A stretch of 64,000 nucleotides of DNA from Oligoflexus sp. (GCF_035712445.1 NZ_DASTAT010000068.1:62001-126000); one strand, 5' to 3'. Shown: positions 43,759 to 53,647, counted from the first letter of the stretch. Notes: generated by a model from the sequence alone, not told the origin. Numbers and translations: made by a program.

Positions 43759-46539
43759 ATGCTGAAACTGTTAATAATCCTGCTCTTAGGGCTGCTCGTG
43801 TTTGATCGTCGGGCCGAAGGCGACATTCTGCGATTGCCCGGCGTGATGCCAGGGATTTCCCTTGGAACCCACATTGAAACACTTGAAGATAGAACGGGTT
43901 CCCTCCTGCTTGATGATGTGCGCGCTCCTGATGCCGGCTTCGTGCCTTCGCATCAGCAGCATCCGAATTTCGGCTTCACCCGCTCGGCTTACTGGGCTCG
44001 TTTCCAGGTGGAAAACCCCGGAACCAAACCCATGCCGGCTTACTTTGAATATGGTTATGCCAACACCGATAAGGTGGCCTTTTATTTTCCTGATGAGCAG
44101 GGTCAATATCAAAAGAAGGAAGCCGGGGACCGCGTATCCTATGCGACCCGCGATATCGCCTATCGCCTGCCGGTCTTCGTGACGGAAGTGCCGCCCGGCG
44201 TTCACACCTATTACGTCCGGGTCCAAACCGAAGGCGTGAACCAGATTCCCCTGCACGTCTGGTCGCCTACGGAATTCGATAGCAAAAGAGCATCCGAGGC
44301 CGCTTTTTTGGGCGTGATCTATGGCTTCTTCGTCGTCATGCTCTTCTATAACGCCTTTCTGGGCATAGTCTTCCGCAGCCTATCCTATCTTTTCTATATC
44401 TGTTTCATCCTGTGCTCGATCGCCAACCACTTCGGCTATCAGGGCCTCTATCTCGTATTCTTTCCTGCGGAAAGCGCGCATTGGCTGGCGAACGAAGGCT
44501 TCATCATGGCGACCGGCGCGCTGGTTTTCTTCGCCTGCACCTTCTCGCTGATGTTCTTGAATATGAATCGCGTGGCGCCGCTTGTGAAGTGGGCTCTGCT
44601 TATTGAAGCCGGCCTTGGGCTGCTGGTCTTCCCTATTGCGCCCTTCTCCTACAATATCGCGGTAAAAATCGCGACGGTGAATGCGTTCCTCGCTTCGGGC
44701 GTGGTGCTCACCGCCTCCGTGATCGCCTGTGTCAAACGCTATCGGCCCGCGTATTTCTTCACGCTCGCCTGGTTTCTGACCATAGTCGGGAACCTCGCCA
44801 ATCCTTTGGCTCTGGCCGGCATCATTCCCATCAGTCTTTTCACCAACTGGAGCCATTTCATAGGCATCGCGGTCGAAGTCGTTTTGATCTCGATCGCCCT
44901 GGGTGACAAGATGCGACTCGCCCAGGAACGCTCCGAGCAAAAAGTCCGCCAGATGAACGAAAAGCTTGAGGAGATCGTTGACGAGAAGACCCGCGATATC
45001 AAATCCATACTGAGCAACATCAAACTCGGGATCTTTGCCATCGTGCCCGAAAAATTCGCGATCCACCGGGACTTTTCCATGCATCTGCGCGAGATTTTCA
45101 AGAGCCGGAAGATCGAAGAGAGCAATGCCCTCGATCTTCTCCTGGAAGGCAGCGCGGTCAGCGGCGATCAGAGGCATCAGATCAAAGCGGCCCTGGAGGC
45201 GAGCTTTGGTGAAGACGAAATGGTCTTTGAAATGAATGAGGGGGCCCTGCCCAAGGAAATTCAGTATCGGAGCCTCGACAGCACCCAACGCATCCTGGAG
45301 ATTGATTGGAATCCCATGCTGTCCAAAGCCCGCAAGGTCGAACGCATCCTTGTGACCTGTAAGGACGTGACGGATCTGCGGCTTATTAAATTGGCCGCGG
45401 AAAACCAGCAGAAGGAACTCGAATACATCGGTGAACTGATCAATGTGAATCAGGAGATGTTCAGCAAGTTCGCCACAGCCGCGCGCCGCTTTCTGAGCGA
45501 GAACGCCGGTCTTTTGCAGAACAACGATGTCATCCGCCCTGACATTCTGAAGATGCTCTTCATCAACATGCACACCATCAAAGGCGCAGCCCGGTCCCTC
45601 GGCTTTCGTGAACTGACCAATACCGTTCACATGGCGGAAGAAGCCTTGAGCGAGATTCAAAAAGGCAGCCGGATCGCGGACAAGGCCGCGTTGCTGGCGG
45701 AACTGGCCCAGGTGGAGACCTCCCTTGGGACCTATGAATGGATCAACAATAAAAAACTCAATCGCACCCTGCATACGCCGGATACGATAGAGCTGCGCGT
45801 CGAGGATCTGGAACGCGAGATTATGTTCATCGAGGACATCGAAAGACTGAAGGACCTTGATTCCGTGACGCGGTCCCTCAGCCAGATGAAGCAGAGGCTC
45901 GTGCCCTATGTCTTCCGCAATGCCCAGCAGGTTCTGACCGAGATCTGTGAATCCGTACCCAAACTCGCCAAGGATCTGGGCAAGGAATGCCCCGAGCTGC
46001 GCATCGAGGCCAAGGATATTTTCCTGACCCACGCGTGTACGGAGATGCTGCGGCATATTTTTGTTCATATTCTGCGCAATGCCCTGGATCATGGCATTGA
46101 ATCAGCAGCGGAGCGCACCCTGTCCGGCAAGAACGAACGCGGCGTCATCGACATCAGCATGGTCCCGGATTCCGCCGGCTGGCTCACGCTGACAATTCGC
46201 GATGACGGGCGTGGACTTGCCCTGCAGCTGATCAAACAGATTGCCGTCATCAAAGGTTTTTTACCCCAGCACAGTCCCGTGCAGCCCGAAGATGTGGCCC
46301 AGTTCATTTTTGAATCCGGATTTTCCACCAGCGCCGGTGTCAGTGACATATCGGGTCGGGGCATCGGGATGGAAGCCGTCCGCCGCCTTCTGCATCAGCA
46401 TGGTTCGCGCATTCGCCTCGTCTTGAACTGCGAGGGTGATGATGAAAAAAGTTTCGTTCCCTTTTCGTTTCATATCAGTCTGCCGCCGGATATGTTCCGC
46501 CGCATGGGACCTCTGAAATCTCTGGCCCTTGTCGTTTAA
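43759..46539 (+). CDS. 7TM-DISM membrane sensor with HPt and CheA-like ATPase core (copy 2)
   Basis: 926 aa, the same architecture as its upstream neighbour: signal peptide, DISM domain (HPNFGFTRSAYWARFQ), seven spans, coiled coil (NEKLEEIVDEKTRDI), PAS-like part, HPt with H605 at exactly the same index (NMHTIKGAARSLG), and the CheA-like core (HILRNALDHGIE, DDGRGLALQL, SGRGIGME). Divergence is spread over the whole length, strongest in the DISM domain and the PAS-like part, so this is an old tandem duplication with different inputs. It starts 6 nt after copy 1, so the pair is co-transcribed. Confidence 0.85.
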   Translation: MLKLLIILLLGLLVFDRRAEGDILRLPGVMPGISLGTHIETLEDRTGSLLLDDVRAPDAGFVPSHQQHPNFGFTRSAYWARFQVENPGTKPMPAYFEYGYANTDKVAFYFPDEQGQYQKKEAGDRVSYATRDIAYRLPVFVTEVPPGVHTYYVRVQTEGVNQIPLHVWSPTEFDSKRASEAAFLGVIYGFFVVMLFYNAFLGIVFRSLSYLFYICFILCSIANHFGYQGLYLVFFPAESAHWLANEGFIMATGALVFFACTFSLMFLNMNRVAPLVKWALLIEAGLGLLVFPIAPFSYNIAVKIATVNAFLASGVVLTASVIACVKRYRPAYFFTLAWFLTIVGNLANPLALAGIIPISLFTNWSHFIGIAVEVVLISIALGDKMRLAQERSEQKVRQMNEKLEEIVDEKTRDIKSILSNIKLGIFAIVPEKFAIHRDFSMHLREIFKSRKIEESNALDLLLEGSAVSGDQRHQIKAALEASFGEDEMVFEMNEGALPKEIQYRSLDSTQRILEIDWNPMLSKARKVERILVTCKDVTDLRLIKLAAENQQKELEYIGELINVNQEMFSKFATAARRFLSENAGLLQNNDVIRPDILKMLFINMHTIKGAARSLGFRELTNTVHMAEEALSEIQKGSRIADKAALLAELAQVETSLGTYEWINNKKLNRTLHTPDTIELRVEDLEREIMFIEDIERLKDLDSVTRSLSQMKQRLVPYVFRNAQQVLTEICESVPKLAKDLGKECPELRIEAKDIFLTHACTEMLRHIFVHILRNALDHGIESAAERTLSGKNERGVIDISMVPDSAGWLTLTIRDDGRGLALQLIKQIAVIKGFLPQHSPVQPEDVAQFIFESGFSTSAGVSDISGRGIGMEAVRRLLHQHGSRIRLVLNCEGDDEKSFVPFSFHISLPPDMFRRMGPLKSLALVV

Positions 46540-46624
46540 CTCTGCCCTTGCCAGACAGGAAGCATCCTTCTACGATGGCTGCACTTTCCTGTTTGAAAAG
46601 TTTTGGCATAAGGAGTTAAACGCC

Positions 46625-47899
46625 ATGAAGATGTTGGCATTCACCGCTCTGCTACTGGCTCCATCCGTCCATGCAGTTGAACATCCGGCGACGTTTCGCG
46701 CGTCCTCACCCGAGGCGGTTACTTATTATCAGGATGTCGCTCCGATCCTCAATCGTCAGTGTCAGACCTGTCATCAACCAGGAGCACTGGCCTCGTTTCT
46801 GCCGCTCGATTCCTATGAACAGGTCAAGCCTCTGGCGCGATTGATTCGCAGCGTGACGCAATCCAAAAAAATGCCGCCGTTCATGCCTGATAATTCCGGC
46901 AGCTGCGCGACCTATGAAAACGCCAGGGTGCTGAGCGAAACAGAGCTTGCGACGCTCGCGGCCTGGGTGGATCAGGGCACTCCGGAAGGCAGCTGGGCTG
47001 AACTTCCCGCACCGCAGCAGCCGAATGAACTCCAAGGCTCCACGCATCAAACTGCGATGGAGGAAGCCTATACGCCGAACAAATCCTTGCATGATGACTA
47101 TCGCTGCTTTCTTTTGAACCCGGGCTTCTCGGGATCGAAATCCCTTTATCTGACCGACTACCTCATGATTCCTGGCAACGATAAACTCGTGCATCATGTG
47201 GTCGGCTACCAGGTGACCACCGCACGCGCGGCCGAGGAAGCCCGGAAGAAGGATCAGGCTGATCCGGGACCGGGTTACAGCTGCTTCGGTGGGGCTGGTG
47301 TTTCCGGTGTGCGCATGGTCATGAACTGGTCACCGGGGACAGGGATTGTCTCGATGCCGCAGGATACGGGCATTCGTCTGGATCCTGATCTGCCGCTCGT
47401 CTTTCAGATGCACTACCATATTATGGATGAGAATCCCGGTTCGGATCAGACGACCATCAAAATGAAGATGGCCGAGAGCGTTCCTTACGAAATGACTCCA
47501 ACCTTCCTGAGTCCCCGCCTTCCGCTGGTCATCCCACCGAAGACGGCTTCGCACGTGCATGAGGGCACAGCCTCACTTCAGCCTTATTTTGGAGCGGGCA
47601 AACCCCTTCGGGTCATGGGCGTGAGAGCCCACATGCATAAACTGGGAAGTCAGATGAATGTGTCGGTGATCAGGGCCGGGAGCCAGGAGAACCGCTGCCT
47701 CGTCGATGTCCCGCGTTATAACTACGCCTGGCAAAGCAGCTACTTTTTGAATCAGCCCATCGACATCATGAGTCAGGACAGCTTCAACATTCGCTGCGTT
47801 TATAATTCCATGGGAACGGACAAGACCACGACCTGGGGTGAAGGGACGGATGACGAGATGTGTCTCGCCACCATCTATACGATCGAACGGAAGAATTAA
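46625..47899 (+). CDS. Secreted c-haem / PHM-like copper monooxygenase
   Basis: 424 aa. Signal peptide, then a cytochrome c motif CQTCH (C46, C49, H50), then a copper type II monooxygenase-like fold. Ligands match PHM/DBM: H190-H191 (DKLVHHVVGY), H263 (FQMHYH) as CuH ligands, and H336-H338 (RAHMHKLG) and M412 (TDDEMC) as CuM ligands. Such proteins hydroxylate substrates with O2; the haem may supply electrons instead of ascorbate. AAGGAG is 9 nt before ATG 46625; a longer frame upstream overlaps the sensor. The stop overlaps the convergent cysteine-synthase-like gene by 4 nt. Substrate unknown. Confidence 0.85.
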   Translation: MKMLAFTALLLAPSVHAVEHPATFRASSPEAVTYYQDVAPILNRQCQTCHQPGALASFLPLDSYEQVKPLARLIRSVTQSKKMPPFMPDNSGSCATYENARVLSETELATLAAWVDQGTPEGSWAELPAPQQPNELQGSTHQTAMEEAYTPNKSLHDDYRCFLLNPGFSGSKSLYLTDYLMIPGNDKLVHHVVGYQVTTARAAEEARKKDQADPGPGYSCFGGAGVSGVRMVMNWSPGTGIVSMPQDTGIRLDPDLPLVFQMHYHIMDENPGSDQTTIKMKMAESVPYEMTPTFLSPRLPLVIPPKTASHVHEGTASLQPYFGAGKPLRVMGVRAHMHKLGSQMNVSVIRAGSQENRCLVDVPRYNYAWQSSYFLNQPIDIMSQDSFNIRCVYNSMGTDKTTTWGEGTDDEMCLATIYTIERKN

Positions 47900-48927
47900 A
47901 GACTCAGCTCGTGATACTGCGCAACCAGCTGCCCCATCGTGGGCAGCCCTTCATCCAGCTTCTGGGCCTTCAGATATTCAGGGCTCCAGAGCTTGGAAAA
48001 GGAACGCTCACCCAGATCGCAGGCAAAGGTCACCACGCGGTGACCCGGCCCCATCTGCAAAGCCGTATGAAGCGCAGCGGCCGCATTCAAAGCCGAACTG
48101 CTGCCCAATACCAGTCCATCTTCATCCCGCACGTAGCGCGCGACTGTAATCAGCTGCCTATCCGTCACGCGCACGGCGGTGTCCACTTTCGCCTGAGCAA
48201 AGTTTGCGACCAGTCGCATGATGCCGATGCCTTCGGTGAGCGACGAGCCTTCACTCTTGAATTCGCCGGTCTTCACATAGGTATAAAGACCCGAGCCTTC
48301 AGGATCGGCCAGCACCACCTTGATATCCGGCAGCTGCTCTTTCAGATAAACCGAGCAGCCCCCGATCGTCCCGCCGGTGCCCGCTGCGGACACCAAGGCA
48401 TCCAAACGCCCGCTGGTCTGCTGCAGGATTTCCGGGCCGGTGAAATCATAATGCGCGCGGAAGTTCGAAAGGTTTTCAAACTGATTGGCCCAGAAATACT
48501 GATCGGGTTTTTCGTCCGCGATGCGCTTTGCGGTATGATAAAAATGTTTCGGGTCCTTGAATGGACAGGGGTCGACCAGCATGAGTTCGGCTCCATGCAG
48601 AGCGATCATGCGTTCTTTCTCTGGGGTCTGTCCCTTTGGCATTACCACCAGCATCTTGAAGCCAAAGGCTTTGGCTGCGATGGCCAGGCCGATCCCGGTA
48701 TTTCCGGCGGTCCCTTCCACGATGGTCATGCCGGGTTTGAGCCGTCCGTCTGCGATAGCGTCCTGAACCATGGCCAGGGCTGCGCGATCCTTGATGGATC
48801 CACCCGGGTTCATGAACTCGCATTTGACGAAGATATCACACTGGCTCAAGCGACTGAGGGAAGGGATTTTGAGAAGTGGTGTACGGCCGACAAGTTCCAC
48901 GAGGTTGTGAGCAAGCATAGGCTTCAT
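47896..48927 (-). CDS. Cysteine synthase-family PLP enzyme (CysK/CBS-like)
   Basis: 343 aa, fold-type II PLP enzyme. PLP-lysine GGSIKDRAA, the phosphate-binding GTAGNTGIG loop, SAAGTGGTIGG, and EGIGIM. TAGNTG rather than the TSGNT of O-acetylserine sulfhydrylase marks a CBS- or CysK2/Cds1-like side branch, so it could make cysteine, cystathionine or release sulfide. ATG 48927 has AGGAG 10 nt upstream; TTG 48936 is too close. A perfect 12-bp palindrome lies 38 nt upstream of the start. Confidence 0.82.
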   Translation of the reverse strand: MKPMLAHNLVELVGRTPLLKIPSLSRLSQCDIFVKCEFMNPGGSIKDRAALAMVQDAIADGRLKPGMTIVEGTAGNTGIGLAIAAKAFGFKMLVVMPKGQTPEKERMIALHGAELMLVDPCPFKDPKHFYHTAKRIADEKPDQYFWANQFENLSNFRAHYDFTGPEILQQTSGRLDALVSAAGTGGTIGGCSVYLKEQLPDIKVVLADPEGSGLYTYVKTGEFKSEGSSLTEGIGIMRLVANFAQAKVDTAVRVTDRQLITVARYVRDEDGLVLGSSSALNAAAALHTALQMGPGHRVVTFACDLGERSFSKLWSPEYLKAQKLDEGLPTMGQLVAQYHELSL

Positions 48928-49529
48928 GGGTGACAAACTCCTATGGGAATCCCTTCAAAAATGCTGGAATGCATTCCGACCTTGCCACAGATTTTCTGAG
49001 GAGGCCAGCGCAGTCTTAAGAGGCGATGCCCGCGCTGGACTCAGCGCCTGGGTGTCAGCCAACATGTGTCAGGGATAATAAAGAAAAAATATTGACGAGC
49101 GAACGAGGGCCTCGTGTTTGGCGACTGACGCTCGCGCGTCATCGGGAGGAGCCAAACAATATTCCTCTAGCACCTGAGTGCCAAGTCCCTCATCCACTCG
49201 CCCTAAAGGAGTCTGCAACGTTTTATATAAAGCAAGGTGCGGGCCACTGCGGAAAGGCCCCGAGCCTTGGGATAAACGCCGAATACCAAAAACTTTTTTC
49301 AAACGCGGCGAAGCCCTTCGCCTGTCAGCATCCTGGTCATGTCTCGAACTGCTACACAGAGCGTTTTCACCGTGTTTTCCCCCGCTAAATCCGCTATTTG
49401 GACAATCCTTACCGGGCCTGTAAGGTGAACATTTCTTCATTCCATGCAATCTTTCACGGCCGGCATACCAATTGCACCAAGGCGTACGAGTTGTTGCTGA
49501 TCTCTTTGCTGTTGCTGAGGTACTGAAGA
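48928..49529. other. 602-nt region without a supported gene
   Basis: Contains the 48966 palindrome, two neighbouring small hairpins (ACGAG...CTCGT near 49104 and TGACGC...GCGTCA 49126-49141), and a hairpin CCTTAC...GTAAGG (49407-49425) before the next gene. Long open frames here have no ribosome site or family. It may hold an RNA gene or leader, but no known RNA class was recognised. Confidence 0.4.
48966..48977. promoter_or_regulatory. Palindrome upstream of the cysteine-synthase-like gene
   Basis: GGAATGCATTCC is a perfect 12-bp palindrome 38 nt before the start of the minus-strand gene. Candidate regulator site; no known consensus is recognised. Confidence 0.3.
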
Positions 49530-50726
49530 ATGAAGCTGATCCACCTGCCAATGCTAGGCCTTTTCCTGGCAGCTGCGGCCCCGGCCGCCGACCTTTCCAT
49601 GAATAAAGTGGGCGCCTTACTGCAAAAGCCTTTGGAGCCACAGGTCTATCGCTTGGGTTTGGATTATGTCCAGGCCGATAGCGAGACCGAGCAGCGCGTC
49701 ATCACAAGGCGATTGAATCTGGCCATCGGTCTGCCGGCCCGGTTCGAATTCGGCTTCGCTCTGCTGGACGTTCAGGAACCGGCGGTCGATCATAGCAGCA
49801 AACCCCTGGGCGGCAAGGTCTGGGTGAAGTGGAACATGCTGCAATCTTCAATCTTTAACGCCGGAGCCACGCTGCAGTATCAGCCCGGGCTTGCAGGCGC
49901 CGAGAGTTTTTATCAGGCGAGTCAGGACCGGACATCCTTCGGCCTTGACATGAGCCTTGCGCCCTTCACCTGGATGGAAGCCGCTGTCTACGGAAACTAC
50001 AGTCGTCGGAAGGATGAGCGCCTCGGTGCTCTGGTCCTGGGTGATGAGTCCGTGGTCGGTGCGCGCCTCAGCTTGGGAACGGTGAACTACGGAATCTACG
50101 GTGATGCTTCGCAGCGGCATCTGACTGAGGAAAGCCGCAAGCTTTTTGCCCGTGAATGGGAAGCTGGCCTTTATCTGGGAACGGATGGCGTTCAGCTGAA
50201 GACCTTTGCCCTGATCCCCGATACGCATCGTTATTTCGGAATGCCGGAACGCGGTTTCGGAGCATCCTTGACCATGACCATCGGCGGGACTGCCAAACCT
50301 TTGGATCTTCGCGATCAGCCCGGTGATGCCCTGGAGGCGACGAATAGAGCCGAACGCGCGGCCGCCAGTGAACAAAGCGCCAAGGCTCCCGTTGAAGCGG
50401 GCGTGAAGATTCTGGAAACGAACGAGCTCGATGAGTTTCAGCTGCTCGAGAAGAAAGCTCAGGATAATGTGAAGAATCAGCAGGAAACCGCCGCGGAAAA
50501 AGCCGAGCGCGAACTGCGCGAGAGCCTGGAAGCCGAAAAGAAGATGGCCGCCCAGAAAGTGCTCGACGATGAAAAAGCCCGACGTGAAGCCGCAGAGGCT
50601 TATCAGAAGCGCGTTCAGGACGATCAGGACGCGTACAATGAGTACAAAGATGATGTGAACGAGGAAGTGAACCGCTACACGCTCCCTGACCAGGAAGACC
50701 TGAACTGGAACGGCCTGACCCCTTAA
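49530..50726 (+). CDS. Secreted beta-rich protein with a C-terminal coiled coil
   Basis: 398 aa. Signal peptide (MKLIHLPMLGLFLAAAAPA). The middle (about 25-255) is a series of amphipathic beta strands rich in Gly/Tyr, barrel-like and ending GFGASLTMTIGG. From about 285 there is a long charged helix (EKAERELRESLEAEKKMAAQ type heptads) to about 375. It may be an outer-membrane barrel with a periplasmic coiled coil. TGAGG and TGAAG precede ATG 49530. Family not recognised. Confidence 0.65.
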   Translation: MKLIHLPMLGLFLAAAAPAADLSMNKVGALLQKPLEPQVYRLGLDYVQADSETEQRVITRRLNLAIGLPARFEFGFALLDVQEPAVDHSSKPLGGKVWVKWNMLQSSIFNAGATLQYQPGLAGAESFYQASQDRTSFGLDMSLAPFTWMEAAVYGNYSRRKDERLGALVLGDESVVGARLSLGTVNYGIYGDASQRHLTEESRKLFAREWEAGLYLGTDGVQLKTFALIPDTHRYFGMPERGFGASLTMTIGGTAKPLDLRDQPGDALEATNRAERAAASEQSAKAPVEAGVKILETNELDEFQLLEKKAQDNVKNQQETAAEKAERELRESLEAEKKMAAQKVLDDEKARREAAEAYQKRVQDDQDAYNEYKDDVNEEVNRYTLPDQEDLNWNGLTP

Positions 50727-50861
50727 ACCAGGCCATTATCCCACACCCATAGCCCATCAGCTATTTGGATTAAAATTCTGCCAGATAGCTGTTGCAAAAG
50801 ACCTGGGGCTCCATTAAGCAAGCTGGAGCTTCAATGTCTTTCTTTGCTATCGAGGTGTTTC

Positions 50862-52838
50862 TTGAAATTCAAAATCAATGGACTCTCCAGCCTGCTTCTG
50901 GCTGCGGCGTGCTTTGCTTGCCATCCGCGCGAAGTCCAAAAATCCGAACAGAAAATAGTCGACACATCCCATCTGGATCGCGATCTGCTTGCATCCGGTC
51001 CTTATGGGTTTGACGAGACGCTCTATCAGGTCGCTCCGAGTCTGGATCGCGACATTCTTCCTGAGCCACCGTTCGGCCAGCCGGAAGTAAAAACGGACAT
51101 TCGCGGCAAACTCTATCTGCCAAAGGGCAATGGTCCTTTCCCCGTCCTTGTTTTTCTGCATGGCAATCATGGAACCTGCGGGCTGCTCACAGGTCCGGGC
51201 AATCCAAGGCTGGATACGACGGTCGATTACACGCTGAATGGCTGGTGTCCCTCCGGGCTGGTGGAAGCGCCGAGCTTTCTGGGTTACGAGTATTCCGCAA
51301 GGCATCTGGCCTCATGGGGCTACGCGGTGCTTTCCATAAACGCAAACCTCGGCATCACGGGCCGCGATGGATACAACTCGCGTGATGGCGGTCTGGTGTA
51401 TGCCCGCGGCGCTCTGCTTTTGAAGCATCTCATTAACCTGCGTCAATGGTCGCTCGCGGGGAATGCGCAGGCGCTCGATAACAAGAATCTCGAACTCAAA
51501 AATAAATTCGATTTCAGCGAAGTCGGCGTGATGGGTCATTCCCGTGGCGGCGAAGGCGCGCGCTATGCTTATAACATTTATCAGAACGCGAGTGCCGATA
51601 GCGTTTGGAAACGCGAACTCCCCGATCTGAGAATCAAGGGCGTCTTCGAAATCGCGCCGGTGGATTTCGGAACGGGCGAAGAACCTTTGAAAGTTGAAGC
51701 CCTCGGTACCGCATGGGCCGTGCTCCTGGGCGGCTGCGATCGTGATGTCAGCAACTTCATGGGCCAGAATCCATATGCCCGCATGCTCGGTGGTCAGGAC
51801 GGTTTCCCGAAAGCGGTTTTTGCCGTCTGGGGCGCGAATCATAATTTCTTCAACACCGAGTGGCAGGTTTCCGATGCACCGCACAGCTGCTTCGGCAATC
51901 AAAAGCCCCTGTGGAATACCGCAGCCCAGCCGCTTCCCGGCGGGATTGCAGCCGATGATCCCAACGCGCTGGAAGGCGTGACCGGCTCCGAGTCTCAGCA
52001 GTCTTTTGCCAAGGCTCTTATGTTTGCCTTCTTCAAGGCCAACGTCGGCAAGGATGTGGATCCCACTCTGATGCATACCTTCGATTCCCAGTACGCCCTG
52101 CCGCGCGCCTTGGATCAGCTCGCACCGAGCAGCCGGGAATTTATTCTTTTGAATCAGAGCGTGCAGGTGGCCCGTCCGGGTCAGACGATGCCGACCAAAC
52201 ATCGGGAAGGCGCCATCACCTGGCAGACGCTCGATGATAAATTGAAAGACGATCTGCCTTTGCTTCAGAAATACTGGGATGCCTTCGCCCAGGAAAACGG
52301 CTACACGCGGCTTGATGTCACGCTCCTGCCCGACAGCTTCCCGCGTCCTGCGCTGGTGCTCGAAGCGCCTGCCCTCGCGGAAGCCCAGACTCTTGATATT
52401 CCCTGGAGCGAGCCGACCAACACCCAGGATTACTGGACCGTGGACGCCACCCTCTCCCGCCGCACGGGCTGCTATACCTATCCTGAAACCGCCTGCGTTC
52501 CCGACTTCAGCACCCTGGAAGTCGAAGTGGCTTTGATTCAGGAAGACGGCAGCGCATCGAACTTTGTGCGCCTGACCGATTACATCAAGCTGCAGAACTA
52601 TCACAGCAACTATTTTGAAATGGCTTACGCAGAACCCATTGCAAACTCGGGCAATTCCTATAGGCTGGGATTCAGCTACGTGCCGCTCTTGTTTAGCACA
52701 GCCCGTTTTGAACTGACGGATTTCGCTTTGCAAAATCCCAAGATCAAGGGCCTGCGCTTCAAATTCCCCGCAGGTCAGCCAGTCTCTTTGGCTCTTGATG
52801 AAATCCGGCTGGTTAAACGCGCGAACGTGGCTCACTAA
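50862..52838 (+). CDS. Putative lipoprotein with an alpha/beta-hydrolase domain
   Basis: 658 aa. TTG 50862 is chosen with GAGG 6 nt upstream. Signal peptide ends in LAAAC (or the nearby CFAC), giving a lipoprotein. The hydrolase core has LVFLHGNHGTCG (oxyanion His-Gly), the nucleophile elbow MGHSRGGEGARY (Ser) and a later WGANHNFF His, the expected Ser-His pair. Chlorogenate/acyl-esterase-like enzymes share this plan. The C-terminal 200 residues are a beta-rich domain with Cys pair (TGCYTYPETACVP). It is followed 27 nt later by the DUF2797 gene. Confidence 0.72.
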   Translation: MKFKINGLSSLLLAAACFACHPREVQKSEQKIVDTSHLDRDLLASGPYGFDETLYQVAPSLDRDILPEPPFGQPEVKTDIRGKLYLPKGNGPFPVLVFLHGNHGTCGLLTGPGNPRLDTTVDYTLNGWCPSGLVEAPSFLGYEYSARHLASWGYAVLSINANLGITGRDGYNSRDGGLVYARGALLLKHLINLRQWSLAGNAQALDNKNLELKNKFDFSEVGVMGHSRGGEGARYAYNIYQNASADSVWKRELPDLRIKGVFEIAPVDFGTGEEPLKVEALGTAWAVLLGGCDRDVSNFMGQNPYARMLGGQDGFPKAVFAVWGANHNFFNTEWQVSDAPHSCFGNQKPLWNTAAQPLPGGIAADDPNALEGVTGSESQQSFAKALMFAFFKANVGKDVDPTLMHTFDSQYALPRALDQLAPSSREFILLNQSVQVARPGQTMPTKHREGAITWQTLDDKLKDDLPLLQKYWDAFAQENGYTRLDVTLLPDSFPRPALVLEAPALAEAQTLDIPWSEPTNTQDYWTVDATLSRRTGCYTYPETACVPDFSTLEVEVALIQEDGSASNFVRLTDYIKLQNYHSNYFEMAYAEPIANSGNSYRLGFSYVPLLFSTARFELTDFALQNPKIKGLRFKFPAGQPVSLALDEIRLVKRANVAH

Positions 52839-52864
52839 AAGGACCAGAAGCGGAGCCGCCCGAC

Positions 52865-53647
52865 GTGTCGTTACAGACTTTGCGCAAGATGAAGACCGAG
52901 TTTCGTGAAGATAAGCCGATCCTTTACTTTCTGCAGGCGGAAGCTCCGCCTCTGAACGAAAGGCTTGGTTCCACCTTCGCCCTGCGGGCCACCGGCTCCA
53001 TCTTCTGCATCGCCTGCGGCCGTAAGACCAGCAAAAGCTTCAGTCAGGGTTACTGCTTTCCGTGCATGCGGACTCTGGCGCAGTGCGATAGCTGCATGAT
53101 CAAGCCCGAGCAGTGCCACTATCATCGTGGCACCTGCCGGGATCCGAAGTGGGGCGAGTCATCCTGTATGATTCCTCACCTTGTTTATCTCGCCAATTCC
53201 TCCGGCTTGAAGATCGGTATCACGCGCGCCTTCCAGCGGCTCACCCGCTGGATGGATCAGGGCGCCGTGCAGGCCATTCCCCTGGCCACGGTGCAGAATC
53301 GCCTGGATGCCGGCTTGATTGAAGTGGCTTTGAAGCAGCATTTTCCCGATAAAACCAACTGGCGTGCGATGCTCAAAGGTCATGTTGAGCCGCTCGACAT
53401 GGAAGAGCTGCGGGACGAGGCGCTGGGTTTTCTGCCCATGCACCCCTTTGCGGAATCGTCCACCGAAGCGTCTGTGACCCTGACCTATCCGGTGCTGGAA
53501 TATCCGGCGAAGGTGCAGTCCTTCAACCTCGACAAGAACCCTTTGATCGAAGGCACGCTGCTCGGCATCAAAGGCCAGTACTTGATCTTTGACACCGGGG
53601 TCATCAATATCCGGAGTTATGCCGGTTATGAAGTGGACGTAACGTAA
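52865..53647 (+). CDS. DUF2797-family protein
   Basis: 260 aa, cytoplasmic. Cys-rich N-terminal zinc-ribbon-like part (CIACGRK, GYCFPCMRTLAQCDSC, CHYHRGTC), then LVYLANSSGLKIGITRAFQRLTRW, a GIY-YIG-like start, which is the DUF2797 signature. Start GTG 52865 has CGGAG upstream. It overlaps the convergent HPF-like gene by 22 nt. The family has no settled function. Confidence 0.8.
   Translation: MSLQTLRKMKTEFREDKPILYFLQAEAPPLNERLGSTFALRATGSIFCIACGRKTSKSFSQGYCFPCMRTLAQCDSCMIKPEQCHYHRGTCRDPKWGESSCMIPHLVYLANSSGLKIGITRAFQRLTRWMDQGAVQAIPLATVQNRLDAGLIEVALKQHFPDKTNWRAMLKGHVEPLDMEELRDEALGFLPMHPFAESSTEASVTLTYPVLEYPAKVQSFNLDKNPLIEGTLLGIKGQYLIFDTGVINIRSYAGYEVDVT

Noticed and set aside
44380..46092. Long open frame opposite the second 7TM sensor gene
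   Set aside because: It is the reverse complement of a gene with strong codon bias; no start signal and no family-like sequence.
49069..49641. 190-codon minus-strand frame in the 602-nt gap
   Set aside because: No start signal, overlaps the secreted protein gene and shows no protein-like composition.
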